Assembly: GCA_902761905.1 (NCBI GenBank) | Contig: CACWMK010000006.1 | Location: 1-64,000 of the forward strand | Source of the DNA: an uncultured Prevotellaceae bacterium | GTDB taxonomy: Bacteria; Bacteroidota; Bacteroidia; Bacteroidales; Bacteroidaceae | Length of the DNA: 64,000 nucleotides | Direction of reading: 5' to 3' | In this document: in pieces, positions 24,634 to 33,584 of the stretch | Position numbering within the stretch: the first letter of the stretch is position 1 | Layout: every line of letters starts with the position of its first letter | The notes under the pieces: generated by a model | Databases searched by the model: none | What the model saw: the letters and a program-made list of their open reading frames with translations, nothing else | What the model was told of the DNA's origin: nothing | Made by a program: the position numbers and the translations under genes

Positions 24634-25218
24634 ATGACAAGAGAAGAAGATATCAAAAGGGCCGTAGAGACCATGCGTAAGGGCGGAGTTATACTCTACC
24701 CTACTGATACGGTTTGGGGCATCGGTTGCGATGCTACTAATGCCGAGGCTGTGAAGCGTGTGTACGAGATAAAGCAGCGCGACGATTCTAAGGCACTAAT
24801 CTGCCTGGTGGATAGCGACGCACGCATGCAGCGCTACTTCCGCAATGTGCCCGACGTGGCCTGGCAGCTCATCGACAGTCTGAAAGAGGCCGAAGATGCA
24901 AAGCCGACAACACTGATTCTTGACGGTGCTATCAATCTGGCACCAAACCTGATAGCCGAAGATGGCAGTCTGGGGGTTCGTATCACCAACGAGCCATTCT
25001 CGAAGGAGCTGTGCTACCGGTTCCAGAAGGCCATCGTTTCCACATCGGCCAACATCAGCGGAGAGCCTGCCGCACAGAACTACTGCGACATCGACCAGCG
25101 CATCATCGACGCTGTAGACTATGTATGCTGGAGCCGCCGACAAGAGCACAAGCCGCACACCCCGTCGAGCATAATCAAACTGAAAGAAAACGGCGAAGTA
25201 ACAGTAATACGTAAATAA
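24634..25218 (+). CDS. L-threonylcarbamoyladenylate synthase (Sua5/YciO/YrdC family)
   Basis: The enzyme makes threonylcarbamoyl-AMP for the t6A modification of tRNA. The YrdC fold is clear in the 194 residues: GGVILYPTDTVWGIGCDA (17-34), KQRDDSKALICLV, and the pair of motifs LGVRITNEPF and STSANISGEPA. The C terminus has TPSSIIKL. It lacks the extra Sua5 domain, so it is of TsaC/YrdC or YciO size. The start codon directly follows the prfC stop. Confidence 0.88.
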   Translation: MTREEDIKRAVETMRKGGVILYPTDTVWGIGCDATNAEAVKRVYEIKQRDDSKALICLVDSDARMQRYFRNVPDVAWQLIDSLKEAEDAKPTTLILDGAINLAPNLIAEDGSLGVRITNEPFSKELCYRFQKAIVSTSANISGEPAAQNYCDIDQRIIDAVDYVCWSRRQEHKPHTPSSIIKLKENGEVTVIRK

Positions 25219-27024
25219 GTGGAAACAACAGTAAGAGACAGAAGACCAGAGTGGCTGAAACGCCTGCACGACTGGCGTGTGGAGCATGTAAGCGAGAGGA
25301 TGTTTATGATCGTCCTCGCACTGTTGGTGGGGTTCTTTGCTGCTGTGGCCGCATTTGTGCTGCACTGGATTATCAACCAGATAGTACTGCTGCTCACCAG
25401 TTCGTTTGAGCAGAGTCATGCCAACTGGCTCTACCTGGTTTATCCTGTAGTGGGTATATACTTCACATCGCTGTTTGTGCGCTATGTGGTTAAGGATAAC
25501 ATATCGCACGGAATAACACGAATACTCTACGCTATCTCTACCAACAAGTCGCGACTGAAATCGCACAACTGCTGGTCGAGTGTGATAGCCTCAGCCATCA
25601 CCATCGGATTTGGCGGATCGGTAGGAGCCGAGGCACCTATCGTGCTTACCGGTTCGGCCATCGGATCAAATCTGGGCCAACTGTTCCATCTGGACCGCAA
25701 GATGCTGATGACACTGGTGGGATGCGGTGCTGCCGGAGCTATAGCAGGTATCTTTAAGGCGCCGATAGCCGGACTGGTGTTTACGCTCGAAGTGCTGATG
25801 ATAGATATGACCATGTCGGCACTGCTGCCTATTCTGGTATCGTGTGTGACGGCAACGGTGTTTACTTACATCTTCAGCGGCGATGCTGCACTGTTTACAT
25901 TCCATCTGGACAGCGAGTGGAGCGTGGAGCGCATACCGGCCTGCCTCGGATTAGGCGTGGCATGCGGTATGGTATCGCTGTACTTTATCCGTATGATGGG
26001 TGTTTGCGAAGATGTGTTCGCCAAGTTTAAAGACAAGCCATACGTAAAACTAGCCATCGGCGGAACCACACTTAGCTTGCTTATCTTCCTGTTTCCATCG
26101 CTCTACGGCGAGGGATACAGCAGCATAAATCTGCTACTGAACGGGCAGAATGCCGACGACTGGAACCGAATATTGAATAACTCGATGTTCTCTGGTCAGG
26201 GTTCGCTGTTACTGGTTTACATCGCGCTGGTGCTGTTCACCAAGGTAGTAGCCACATCGGCCACCAACGGCGGTGGCGGTTGCGGTGGTACGTTTGCACC
26301 TTCGCTGTTCATTGGATGTTTTACCGGATTCCTGTTCTCACGACTCTGGAACATCAACGAGATAGGTGTCTACGTGCCCGAGAAGAACTTTGCTCTGCTA
26401 GGTATGGCAGGTGTTATGTCGGGCGTGATGCATGCCCCGCTCACCGGTATATTCCTAATAGCAGAGTTGACCGGCGGATACTCTATGTTTATGCCACTGA
26501 TGATAGTAAGCGTGTGTGCATATATCACCATCAGCATATTCGAACCTCACAGCATATACGGTTCGCGACTGGCTAAGCAGGGCAAACTGCTTACTCACCA
26601 CACCGACCACGCTGTGCTTACACTGATGAATCTCGACTCGGTAATCGAGCGCGACTATCTGGGAGTAGATCCTGACATGGAACTGAATCAGATAGTAAAC
26701 AAGATAAGCCGCAGCCACTCTACGGTATTGCCTGTACTTGATGCCGGTGGAAAGCTGCTTGGCGAGATAGACATCATGAAGATTAGAAACGTGGTGTTCC
26801 GTATAGAGCTGTATCACCACTTCAAGGCATCGCAGCTGATGACAGACCCGAAAGCGATACTTAATGACGGAATGCAGATGCGACAGGTGATGCGTGCATT
26901 CGACCGCACAGGTGCCAACTGGCTGCCAGTGCTCGACACAGAGAACCGCCTGAAAGGCTACATATCCCGCCAGCGCATATACACCATGTATCGCAAGATG
27001 GTGGCCGATATGAGTGAGGATTAA
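25219..27024 (+). CDS. CLC-type chloride channel or transporter with CBS pair
   Basis: The 601-residue membrane protein has the CLC fold up to about residue 450 and two CBS domains after it (about 475-530 and 545-600). The GxFxP motif is GGTFAPSLFIG. The GKEGP region reads GSVGAEAPIVLTG; the gating Glu is kept but the basic residue and the second Gly are both Ala. The GSGIP region reads NISHGITR, so the usual Ser is absent. A GTG at 25219, right after the upstream stop, is the only start that keeps MSETT-like N-terminal spacing. Ion choice (chloride or other anion) and exchange versus channel mode cannot be told. Confidence 0.85.
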   Translation: METTVRDRRPEWLKRLHDWRVEHVSERMFMIVLALLVGFFAAVAAFVLHWIINQIVLLLTSSFEQSHANWLYLVYPVVGIYFTSLFVRYVVKDNISHGITRILYAISTNKSRLKSHNCWSSVIASAITIGFGGSVGAEAPIVLTGSAIGSNLGQLFHLDRKMLMTLVGCGAAGAIAGIFKAPIAGLVFTLEVLMIDMTMSALLPILVSCVTATVFTYIFSGDAALFTFHLDSEWSVERIPACLGLGVACGMVSLYFIRMMGVCEDVFAKFKDKPYVKLAIGGTTLSLLIFLFPSLYGEGYSSINLLLNGQNADDWNRILNNSMFSGQGSLLLVYIALVLFTKVVATSATNGGGGCGGTFAPSLFIGCFTGFLFSRLWNINEIGVYVPEKNFALLGMAGVMSGVMHAPLTGIFLIAELTGGYSMFMPLMIVSVCAYITISIFEPHSIYGSRLAKQGKLLTHHTDHAVLTLMNLDSVIERDYLGVDPDMELNQIVNKISRSHSTVLPVLDAGGKLLGEIDIMKIRNVVFRIELYHHFKASQLMTDPKAILNDGMQMRQVMRAFDRTGANWLPVLDTENRLKGYISRQRIYTMYRKMVADMSED

Positions 27025-27037
27025 AGAATAGAAGACA

Positions 27038-28012
27038 ATGGAGAAAAAGGATTTAAGGATTGTATTTATGGGAACGCCTGAGTTTGCAGTGGATACGCTG
27101 AAAGCTCTGGTGGAGAACGATTATAACGTGGTGGCTGTGGTAACTCAGCCCGACAAACCTGTTGGCCGACACCAGACAGAGATGCAGCCATCAGAGGTAA
27201 AGAAGTACGCTCTGGAACACAATCTGCCAGTGCTGCAACCGGTAAAAATGAAAGATCCCGAGTTTGTAGAGCAGTTACGCTCGTACCGTGCAAACTTGCA
27301 AGTAGTAGTAGCATTCCGCATGCTGCCCGAGGTGGTATGGGATATGCCAGACTACGGCACATTCAACGTACACGCAGCACTGCTGCCACAGTATCGCGGT
27401 GCAGCACCTATCAACTGGGCTGTTATCAACGGCGAGACACAGACTGGCGTAACCACATTCTTCCTCGACCACGACATCGACACAGGCCGCATCATCATGC
27501 AGAAGCCATTCGCTATCCCCGACGATGCCGACGTGGAATACGTCTACGACGGATTGATGCATCTGGGTGCCGAAATATGTCTGGAGACACTCGAGCGAAT
27601 CATAGCTGCCGATGGACATCCAGAGAGTATTCCTCAGGAGGAGATGATATCAGTAGGCAGCGAACTATATGCCGCCCCGAAGATATTCAAGGAGACCTGC
27701 GAAATAAACTGGGATCAGCCCGCCAAGAAGGTTTACGACTTTATCCGTGGTCTGTCGCCCTACCCCGGCGCATGGTGCACTCTGGTATCGCCCGAAGGAA
27801 AAGAGACGGTGCTGAAGATATACAAGACCAGCAAAACCACTCACACTGCCGGCGAGACACGCCACACCGCCATCATCAACCGCAAACCATGCATAAAGGC
27901 TGCCGACGCACTGCTTATGATTGAAGAACTGCAGTTGGCCGGAAAAAAGCGCATGAGCGGACGCGACTTTCTTAACGGAATTAAAAATTTTGAGAACTAT
28001 ATAATAAAATAG
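27038..28012 (+). CDS. fmt: Methionyl-tRNA formyltransferase
   Basis: Fmt formylates Met-tRNA of the initiator. The 324-residue length is normal. The N-terminal GART-type domain begins IVFMGTPEFAVDTLKAL. The catalytic region FNVHAALLPQYRGAAPI has Asn and His of the active site, and DHDIDTGRII has the Asp. The C-terminal domain (about 210-315) binds tRNA. It is part of the same plus-strand run. Confidence 0.95.
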   Translation: MEKKDLRIVFMGTPEFAVDTLKALVENDYNVVAVVTQPDKPVGRHQTEMQPSEVKKYALEHNLPVLQPVKMKDPEFVEQLRSYRANLQVVVAFRMLPEVVWDMPDYGTFNVHAALLPQYRGAAPINWAVINGETQTGVTTFFLDHDIDTGRIIMQKPFAIPDDADVEYVYDGLMHLGAEICLETLERIIAADGHPESIPQEEMISVGSELYAAPKIFKETCEINWDQPAKKVYDFIRGLSPYPGAWCTLVSPEGKETVLKIYKTSKTTHTAGETRHTAIINRKPCIKAADALLMIEELQLAGKKRMSGRDFLNGIKNFENYIIK

Positions 28013-28061
28013 GTATAATCAGCGTTACTATAGTAGGATAAATCCAAAAAACAGATTGCCT

Positions 28062-28184
28062 ATGAAGTATTTTACTCAAGAAGAAGACATTATGTTTAGC
28101 GAGAAGACATTCAAGCCAAGAAAACAGACGCTTGATTTCATCCGACTAGTAGCGCATTCATACAACAATCAGCTATGGCATTAG
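28062..28184 (+). CDS. Small conserved-looking protein of 40 aa upstream of rpe
   Basis: An ATG at 28062 opens MKYFTQEEDIMFSEKTFKPR and runs to QTLDFIRLVAHSYNNQLWH. The last 10 nt overlap the start of rpe, so translation could be coupled. The protein is charged and amphipathic, with no membrane helix. It resembles small proteins I remember from Bacteroidales, but I cannot name a family. The 160-nt fmt-rpe gap holds little else. Confidence 0.6.
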   Translation: MKYFTQEEDIMFSEKTFKPRKQTLDFIRLVAHSYNNQLWH

Positions 28185-28822
28185 TATCACCATCATTACT
28201 CGCCGCCGACTTCTTGCATCTCGATCGCGACATCAACATGATTAATCACAGTGAGGCCGACTGGCTCCACTTGGATGTAATGGACGGTTCGTTCGTCCCA
28301 AACATTTCATTCGGATTCCCCGTTCTCGAGGCAGTATCTAAGGCTTGCACCAAGCCACTTGATGTGCACTATATGATAGAGCACCCCGAGCGATACATCG
28401 CACAGACTGCAAAACTTGGCGCTATGATGATGAATGTGCACTACGAAGCATGTGTTCATCTACATCGCACCATCCAGGAGATTCATCAGGCTGGTATGAA
28501 GGCAGGCGTAACACTGAACCCATCTACACCAGTAAGCGTGCTCGAGGATATCATCGGCGATGTAGAAATGGTACTGCTGATGAGTGTTAATCCTGGTTTC
28601 GGCGGACAGAAGTTTATCGAGAACACCATCGACAAGGTTAAGCGTCTGCGCAAGATGATAGACGAGAAAGGCTGCAAGACACTTATCGAGGTAGACGGCG
28701 GAGTACAAGGCGAGACAGCACCACGACTGGTAGCAGCTGGTGTCGACGTACTTGTAAGCGGCAGTTACGTGTTCGGAGCTAAGGATCCCGAAGCAGTAAT
28801 CCGTGGTCTCAGATCACTCTAA
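28175..28822 (+). CDS. rpe: Ribulose-phosphate 3-epimerase
   Basis: Rpe interconverts ribulose-5-phosphate and xylulose-5-phosphate in the pentose phosphate pathway. The TIM barrel of 215 residues shows SLLAADF (7-13), the metal and catalytic His/Asp in HLDVMDGSFVPNIS and VHYEAC, MSVNPGFGGQKFIE, and EVDGGVQ with the catalytic Asp. It overlaps the small upstream gene by 10 nt and its end overlaps the convergent sigma factor gene by 9 nt. It would serve the products of the araD reaction as well. Confidence 0.95.
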   Translation: MALVSPSLLAADFLHLDRDINMINHSEADWLHLDVMDGSFVPNISFGFPVLEAVSKACTKPLDVHYMIEHPERYIAQTAKLGAMMMNVHYEACVHLHRTIQEIHQAGMKAGVTLNPSTPVSVLEDIIGDVEMVLLMSVNPGFGGQKFIENTIDKVKRLRKMIDEKGCKTLIEVDGGVQGETAPRLVAAGVDVLVSGSYVFGAKDPEAVIRGLRSL

Positions 28823-29410
28823 GCTAAGATTGATTTCGTATTCGCGCGACAGACGGCGCATATTGATAAGGGCGTAACGCATACGTCCAAGTGATGTATT
28901 TACGCTTACGTTAGTCTCCTCGGCAATCTCCTTGAACGACAGATTCTGGAAGTATCGCATAAACAGCACTGTGCGCTGCTGCTCCGGCAGATGATTCATA
29001 AGAAACACCAAGTCCTTCATCGTCTGATCGTTGGTAAGTTCGATTTCACGATAACTGCCTACCAAATCAGCCGACTTAATATTGCTAAGATCATTCTCCT
29101 TTGGAGCATCAACCACCTTATCATTCTTCTGCGAACGGAAGTAATCCATCACTACATTATGTGTAATACGCGTAAGCCAGCACGAGAACTTGCCAGTATC
29201 AGAATATTGTCTGCGCTGCAATTTGGTTACCACTTTCAGGAATGTCTCCTGAAATAAATCATTGGCCAAATCCTCATTCTTCACAATACACATGATGTAT
29301 GTGAATACCTTGTCCTGATTCCGCGAAAGTAATTCGTCGAATGCTTTGTTATTGCCATCAATGTAAGCAAGTGCCAACTGTTCGTCGGACATACTCTTGA
29401 TTGTACTCAT
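28814..29410 (-). CDS. ECF-type RNA polymerase sigma factor
   Basis: The 198-residue protein has sigma region 2 (AFDELLSRNQDKVFTYIMCI and NDLFQETFLKV, about 23-65) and region 4 (LPEQQRTVLFMRYFQNLSFKEIAEETNVS, in two pieces, about 130-175). No anti-sigma gene is next to it, so it is not a typical sigma/anti-sigma pair. It has a full promoter at 29487-29517. The target genes are unknown. Its 3' end overlaps that of rpe. Confidence 0.9.
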   Translation of the reverse strand: MSTIKSMSDEQLALAYIDGNNKAFDELLSRNQDKVFTYIMCIVKNEDLANDLFQETFLKVVTKLQRRQYSDTGKFSCWLTRITHNVVMDYFRSQKNDKVVDAPKENDLSNIKSADLVGSYREIELTNDQTMKDLVFLMNHLPEQQRTVLFMRYFQNLSFKEIAEETNVSVNTSLGRMRYALINMRRLSREYEINLSLE

Positions 29411-29486
29411 CTTCTCAAATATTTAAAATTGAGTAGAGGTTGTTTCGATAGGCAATATTCGTTTTAAATTGTTAATAATCTGGGGG

Positions 29487-29517
29487 CAAAAGTAGATATT
29501 TTTATCCAAATCACCAA
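29487..29517 (-). promoter_or_regulatory. Promoter of the ECF sigma gene
   Basis: On the minus strand TTGG (29514-29517), 19 bp, TACTTTTG (29487-29494). The 5' leader is about 75 nt. Confidence 0.7.
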
Positions 29518-29556
29518 AAAAAACACCAAAAACTTCACTTTCTACCGATTTTTTAT

Positions 29557-29564
29557 TACTTTTG
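29557..29564 (+). promoter_or_regulatory. -7 box (TACTTTTG) of the kinase-pyrophosphorylase gene
   Basis: TACTTTTG lies 30 nt before the ATG at 29595. A TTG inside this box could be misread as a start codon. Confidence 0.55.
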
Positions 29565-29594
29565 CACATAAATTATAACCTAAAAAGGAAAAAT

Positions 29595-31532
29595 ATGAAA
29601 CTATTCGTACCCGGACGCCTTTGTCTTTTTGGTGAACATACAGACTGGGCGGGACACTATCGAACAATGAATGCCGACATAAATCCCGGAGCAGCAATCG
29701 TAACTGGAATTGAACAGGGAATCTATGCCGAGGTAGAAAAATCTAGTATCTTTGAACTTTACAGCAGTGCCGACGAGATAAAAAATGTCTGGCAGGATTT
29801 CAGCTGTCGTATGGACGAGGTTGAACTTAAGCGTGTAGCCAAAAGCGGTTCGTTCTTCTGCTATTGCGCTGGTGTGGCATCGTATATGCTCGAGTGGTAT
29901 AAGGTAGGCGGTGTGCGCATCCGCATCACCGATATGACTCTGCCAATGAAGAGCGGACTGTCATCATCAGCAGCCATATGCGTATTGGTGGCTCGTGCGT
30001 TCAATCAGCTGTACAATCTCAATCTGAATACCCTCGGCGAGATGAACATCGCCTATCTCGGCGAGTTGCGCACAAGTAGCCGTTGCGGAAGATTGGACCA
30101 GGCATGTGCATTCGGTGTAAAACCAAATCTGATGAATTTCGACGGCGACGAGATCGAAGTGCGTTCGCTCAATGTCAAGAAACCACTCTATTGGGTGTTT
30201 GCAGATCTGTGTGCCGAAAAGGATACCATCAAGATCCTGTCGGACCTCAACAAGGCATATCCATTCCCCAACAGCGATGCCGAACGCGCACTGCACGACG
30301 CACTAGGACAGCAGAATCTGGAAATAGTTGAACGAGCCATAAAATACATGGCCGAAGGTGATGCTGAGAGCCTGGGAAAACTGATGACAGAAGCCGAAGC
30401 ACTGTTCGATGAGAAGGTGGCTCCGATGTCATCGGCACTTTGGGCGCCAAAACTACACGCAGTATTGCAAGACCCGAAGATTCTGCCTTTGGTATGGGGC
30501 GGAAAAGGTGTCGGTTCGCACGGCGATGGTTCGGTGCAGTTCCTGGCAAAGTCTGAAGAGGCTCAGCAGCAGGTGACCAACTATCTGAACGAGCAAGGCA
30601 TGAAGGCATACACACTCACACTTAAACCTGTACATACCGTTCGTCGCGCCATCATTCCTGTGGCAGGATTCGGCACTCGTCTGTATCCGTCAACACGTGT
30701 CATCAAAAAGGACTTCTTCCCTATTCCATGTCCCGACGGAATGGTTCGCCCGGTAATACTCATCCTGCTCGAAGAGCTGGTACAGAGCGGTATCGAGGAG
30801 ATCTGTCTGGTACTCGGTTCAGAAGAGGAGCGCCAGCAATATGCCGATTTCTTCGAGCATCCACTGTCAGACGAGCATATAGCCAAACTGAATCCCGAAG
30901 CACAGGAGTACGAGAATCACATATTAGATATAGGTAAGAAACTGCACTACGTATATCAGCGCGAAAAGCGTGGATTCGGCCATGCGGTTTACCAGGCAGC
31001 ACAGTTTGCCGGAAACGAGCCTGTACTGCTGTTACTTGGCGACACTCTGTATCGCAGCGACACCAACAAACCATGTGCTCTGCAGATGATTGAGGACTAC
31101 GAGCGATACAACCGACTGATGGTAAGTATCCATCCTATTCCTCTGGCCGAGGTTAGCCGCTATGGCATACTGCACGGTGTATGGGAGGACAACGACCACT
31201 CGATCCTTAACGTATCGGCAATGGTAGAGAAACCCAAGGCCAGCTATGCCGAAGAATACCTGGCCGTACGTAATAAGAAAGGCGAAAAGGAATATTACAG
31301 CGTGTTCGGACAATACATACTTACACCCGAGGTATTCTCGCAGATACATAAGGATATAATGCAGAAGGAGATCGATGGCGATCACCAGACCGAGATTGAA
31401 CTAACATCTGCTCTCGATGCCGTACGCAAACGCAGCGGAATGGTTGGAGTAAGATTGCGCGGACGCATGTTCGACATGGGAAATCCTGTCGCACTTACCA
31501 ATGCAATCACCGAATTTGCAAAACCAAAATAA
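29595..31532 (+). CDS. Bifunctional GHMP sugar kinase / GalU-like nucleotidyltransferase
   Basis: This 645-residue fusion would turn a free sugar into a sugar-1-phosphate and then a nucleotide sugar. The first ~345 residues are a GHMP kinase with the galactokinase-type start PGRLCLFGEHTDWAG, the ATP loop PMKSGLSSSAA and the catalytic GRLDQACAFG. The rest is a nucleotidyltransferase with IIPVAGFGTRLYPSTRVIKK, closest in pattern to GalU, and LLLLGDTLYRS. The plan is like that of the L-fucokinase/GDP-fucose pyrophosphorylase Fkp, but the two domains are of other families and in the reverse order. The sugar may be galactose, glucuronate or arabinose; this is open. Confidence 0.8.
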   Translation: MKLFVPGRLCLFGEHTDWAGHYRTMNADINPGAAIVTGIEQGIYAEVEKSSIFELYSSADEIKNVWQDFSCRMDEVELKRVAKSGSFFCYCAGVASYMLEWYKVGGVRIRITDMTLPMKSGLSSSAAICVLVARAFNQLYNLNLNTLGEMNIAYLGELRTSSRCGRLDQACAFGVKPNLMNFDGDEIEVRSLNVKKPLYWVFADLCAEKDTIKILSDLNKAYPFPNSDAERALHDALGQQNLEIVERAIKYMAEGDAESLGKLMTEAEALFDEKVAPMSSALWAPKLHAVLQDPKILPLVWGGKGVGSHGDGSVQFLAKSEEAQQQVTNYLNEQGMKAYTLTLKPVHTVRRAIIPVAGFGTRLYPSTRVIKKDFFPIPCPDGMVRPVILILLEELVQSGIEEICLVLGSEEERQQYADFFEHPLSDEHIAKLNPEAQEYENHILDIGKKLHYVYQREKRGFGHAVYQAAQFAGNEPVLLLLGDTLYRSDTNKPCALQMIEDYERYNRLMVSIHPIPLAEVSRYGILHGVWEDNDHSILNVSAMVEKPKASYAEEYLAVRNKKGEKEYYSVFGQYILTPEVFSQIHKDIMQKEIDGDHQTEIELTSALDAVRKRSGMVGVRLRGRMFDMGNPVALTNAITEFAKPK

Positions 31533-31542
31533 CAAGAAAAAG

Positions 31543-31574
31543 GAATCCCGCATCATCAATTGATTGCGGGATTC
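31543..31574. terminator. Bidirectional terminator between the fusion gene and rfbA
   Basis: GAATCCCGCA (31543-31552) and TGCGGGATTC (31565-31574) form a perfect 10-bp stem with a 12-nt loop. T-rich runs follow on both strands. Confidence 0.8.
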
Positions 31575-31579
31575 TATTT

Positions 31580-32452
31580 TTATTTAACCAGACTCAACAG
31601 ATATTTTCCGTATTCGTTCTTTGCCATAGGCTTGGCCACTTCTTCAAGTTTCTCCTTGGTTATCCAACCACGCTTGAATGCGATCTCCTCAAGACAAGCC
31701 ACCTTCAATCCCTGACGTTTCTCGATAACCTCAATGAATGTAGAAGCCTCCGACAGCGAATCGTGTGTACCCGTATCCAGCCATGCAAAACCACGCTGCA
31801 GTGTCTGCACCTTAAGTTTCTTTTGTGCCAGATACTCCTGATTAACGGTGGTAATCTCCAGTTCTCCACGTGCAGATGGCTTGATGTTCTTTGCGATATC
31901 AACCACACTGTTAGGATAGAAATACAGACCTACCACAGCATAGTTTGACTTGGGCTGTGCAGGTTTCTCCTCGATGCTGAGACAATTACCATCGGCATCA
32001 AACTCTGCCACACCATAACGCTCCGGATCATTAACATAGTATCCAAACACAGTAGCCAGTCCGTGTTTCTCAGCATTCTCCACGCTCTCCTTCAGCAGTC
32101 CTGTAAAACCACTTCCATAGAAGATGTTATCACCAAGCACCAGACATGCACAATCATCGCCAATAAACTTCTCGCCGATGATGAAAGCCTGAGCCAGTCC
32201 GTCAGGCGATGGCTGTTCAGCATACTCAAAGTGTACGCCCAGGTCAGAACCATCGCCAAGCAATCGCTTAAAGCCTGGCAGATCATATGGTGTAGATATG
32301 ATAAGAATCTCGCGGATACCAGCCAGCATCAGTGCTGATATAGGATAATAGATCATCGGTTTGTCGAAGATGGGAATCAACTGCTTACTTATTCCCTTTG
32401 TAATCGGATAAAGACGTGTACCCGATCCACCTGCTAAAACGATACCTTTCAT
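31580..32452 (-). CDS. rfbA: Glucose-1-phosphate thymidylyltransferase
   Basis: RfbA joins dTTP and glucose-1-phosphate to make dTDP-glucose, the first step to dTDP-rhamnose. The 290 residues start [20 protein letters not shown], with [28 protein letters not shown] and the later [12 protein letters not shown]. It is a single gene with its own promoter, separate from rfbD (22179). Confidence 0.95.
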   Translation of the reverse strand: MKGIVLAGGSGTRLYPITKGISKQLIPIFDKPMIYYPISALMLAGIREILIISTPYDLPGFKRLLGDGSDLGVHFEYAEQPSPDGLAQAFIIGEKFIGDDCACLVLGDNIFYGSGFTGLLKESVENAEKHGLATVFGYYVNDPERYGVAEFDADGNCLSIEEKPAQPKSNYAVVGLYFYPNSVVDIAKNIKPSARGELEITTVNQEYLAQKKLKVQTLQRGFAWLDTGTHDSLSEASTFIEVIEKRQGLKVACLEEIAFKRGWITKEKLEEVAKPMAKNEYGKYLLSLVK

Positions 32453-32477
32453 ACGTAGATAATTTTATAATTTTGGT

Positions 32478-32485
32478 GCAAAGAT
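32478..32485 (-). promoter_or_regulatory. -7 box (TATCTTTG) of rfbA
   Basis: TATCTTTG on the minus strand, 25 nt before the rfbA start. Confidence 0.6.
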
Positions 32486-32528
32486 ACGTTTTTTTATGCA
32501 CGAAACGCAATATTTTACAAAAAAATTA

Positions 32529-32536
32529 CTACCTTT
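32529..32536 (+). promoter_or_regulatory. -7 box (TACCTTTG) of the gene at 32568
   Basis: TACCTTTG lies 31 nt before the ATG. It is divergent from the rfbA promoter, with about 43 bp between the two boxes. Confidence 0.6.
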
Positions 32537-32567
32537 GCAACCGATTTTACAATTTAAATATATATAT

Positions 32568-33188
32568 ATGGGATTTTGGAATAAATTATTTGGCAATAAT
32601 AGCGAACAGGAAGTTGGCGGAATGGAGGATTTCATGACTCTTATCCGCGTATACTTTCAGGCTGCGATGGCTGCCGACCTGGGTATAACCAATCTGGCTG
32701 CCCTGCCCGACCTGCGTGTGTTTAAGAGCACACTTAAGGTTGCCACCGTTAATAACAAGTTAGGTGTAGGCGAGCGCACACGCTGCAAGAAGATGCTTAA
32801 GGAAATGTATGGTATGGAGGACGAGTTCTTCAAGGAGATCGACTCTAGCCTGCGCAAGCGCTGCAAGAAGATTCAGGACGCACAGACATATCTGTTGCAG
32901 TTCCAGGGATTCACACAGGAGATCATGATGCTTACCGGCAATCTGATGAAGTTCAAGCTCCGTCTGCCTGGATTCATGAAGAAGGCTCTCTACACAATGA
33001 CAGAGAAAACCGTGAATGACATCTTTAACAAGAACGACTTCAGCGATCCAGCAGTACTTAAGAGTATTGTGGCTGTTCGTGAGTACAACCGCCGTCTCGG
33101 ATTCTCGCAGAAGTGGGTAACCGACTTTGTATACAAAGTGGTAATGCTGGCCAAAAAAGAGCCCAAACCTGCTCAAGACGAAAAGTAG
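32568..33188 (+). CDS. Conserved-looking protein of unknown function
   Basis: This 206-residue protein starts MGFWNKLFGNNSEQEVGGME and is mostly helical. It is rich in basic residues (KRCKKIQDAQTY, RLPGFMKKALYTM) and has no signal peptide or clear membrane helix. The start at 32568 is chosen because the -7 box lies just upstream; a longer frame from 32496 would begin before the promoter. It is followed by the small coiled-coil gene and zapA, so a link with cell division or envelope growth is possible, but that is only from position. I do not recognise the family. Confidence 0.7.
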   Translation: MGFWNKLFGNNSEQEVGGMEDFMTLIRVYFQAAMAADLGITNLAALPDLRVFKSTLKVATVNNKLGVGERTRCKKMLKEMYGMEDEFFKEIDSSLRKRCKKIQDAQTYLLQFQGFTQEIMMLTGNLMKFKLRLPGFMKKALYTMTEKTVNDIFNKNDFSDPAVLKSIVAVREYNRRLGFSQKWVTDFVYKVVMLAKKEPKPAQDEK

Positions 33189-33273
33189 AAAGTTTAAAAT
33201 TTCTTAAAAGATAACGATAAGGCTATTCTTTAAAAGATAATTTATATAACTTTGTACACCAAATAGTTATATC

Positions 33274-33570
33274 ATGAGTTCTAACCAGGAGACAATATTG
33301 GCGTTCGAGACCCGCGTAAGGCAGATGATTCTCCATTTTAAGCAGTTGAAAAAGGAGAATTTGGAGCTACGCGCGCAAATCGAAAAGGGTAAGCAGGAGA
33401 TTAACGATCTGCAGGCCAAGTTGACTCAGGCTGATAATGATTACAATTCACTGAAAATGGCAAAGATGATGCAGATAACCGACGGAGACTTGGAAAGTGC
33501 AAAAGCCCGAGTACAGAAGATGATCCGGAACGTTAACAAGTGCATCGCCATTCTGAGCGACGAACAATAA
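33274..33570 (+). CDS. Small coiled-coil protein upstream of zapA (ZapB-like in layout)
   Basis: The 98-residue protein is largely one coiled coil (about 15-65, with ILHFKQLKKENLELRAQIEK and DLQAKLTQADNDY). Length and helix resemble the division protein ZapB, which forms a layer on ZapA rings in E. coli. The zapA gene begins 15 nt downstream, which supports a role with ZapA and FtsZ. Sequence likeness to ZapB is not shown. A -7 box TAACTTTG lies at 33247-33254. Confidence 0.65.
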   Translation: MSSNQETILAFETRVRQMILHFKQLKKENLELRAQIEKGKQEINDLQAKLTQADNDYNSLKMAKMMQITDGDLESAKARVQKMIRNVNKCIAILSDEQ

Positions 33571-33584
33571 ACAAGGTGCCCACA

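Noticed and set aside
29562-29594. TTG start of the kinase-pyrophosphorylase
   Set aside because: The TTG is the last part of the -7 box TACTTTTG; translation cannot start there if the box is used.
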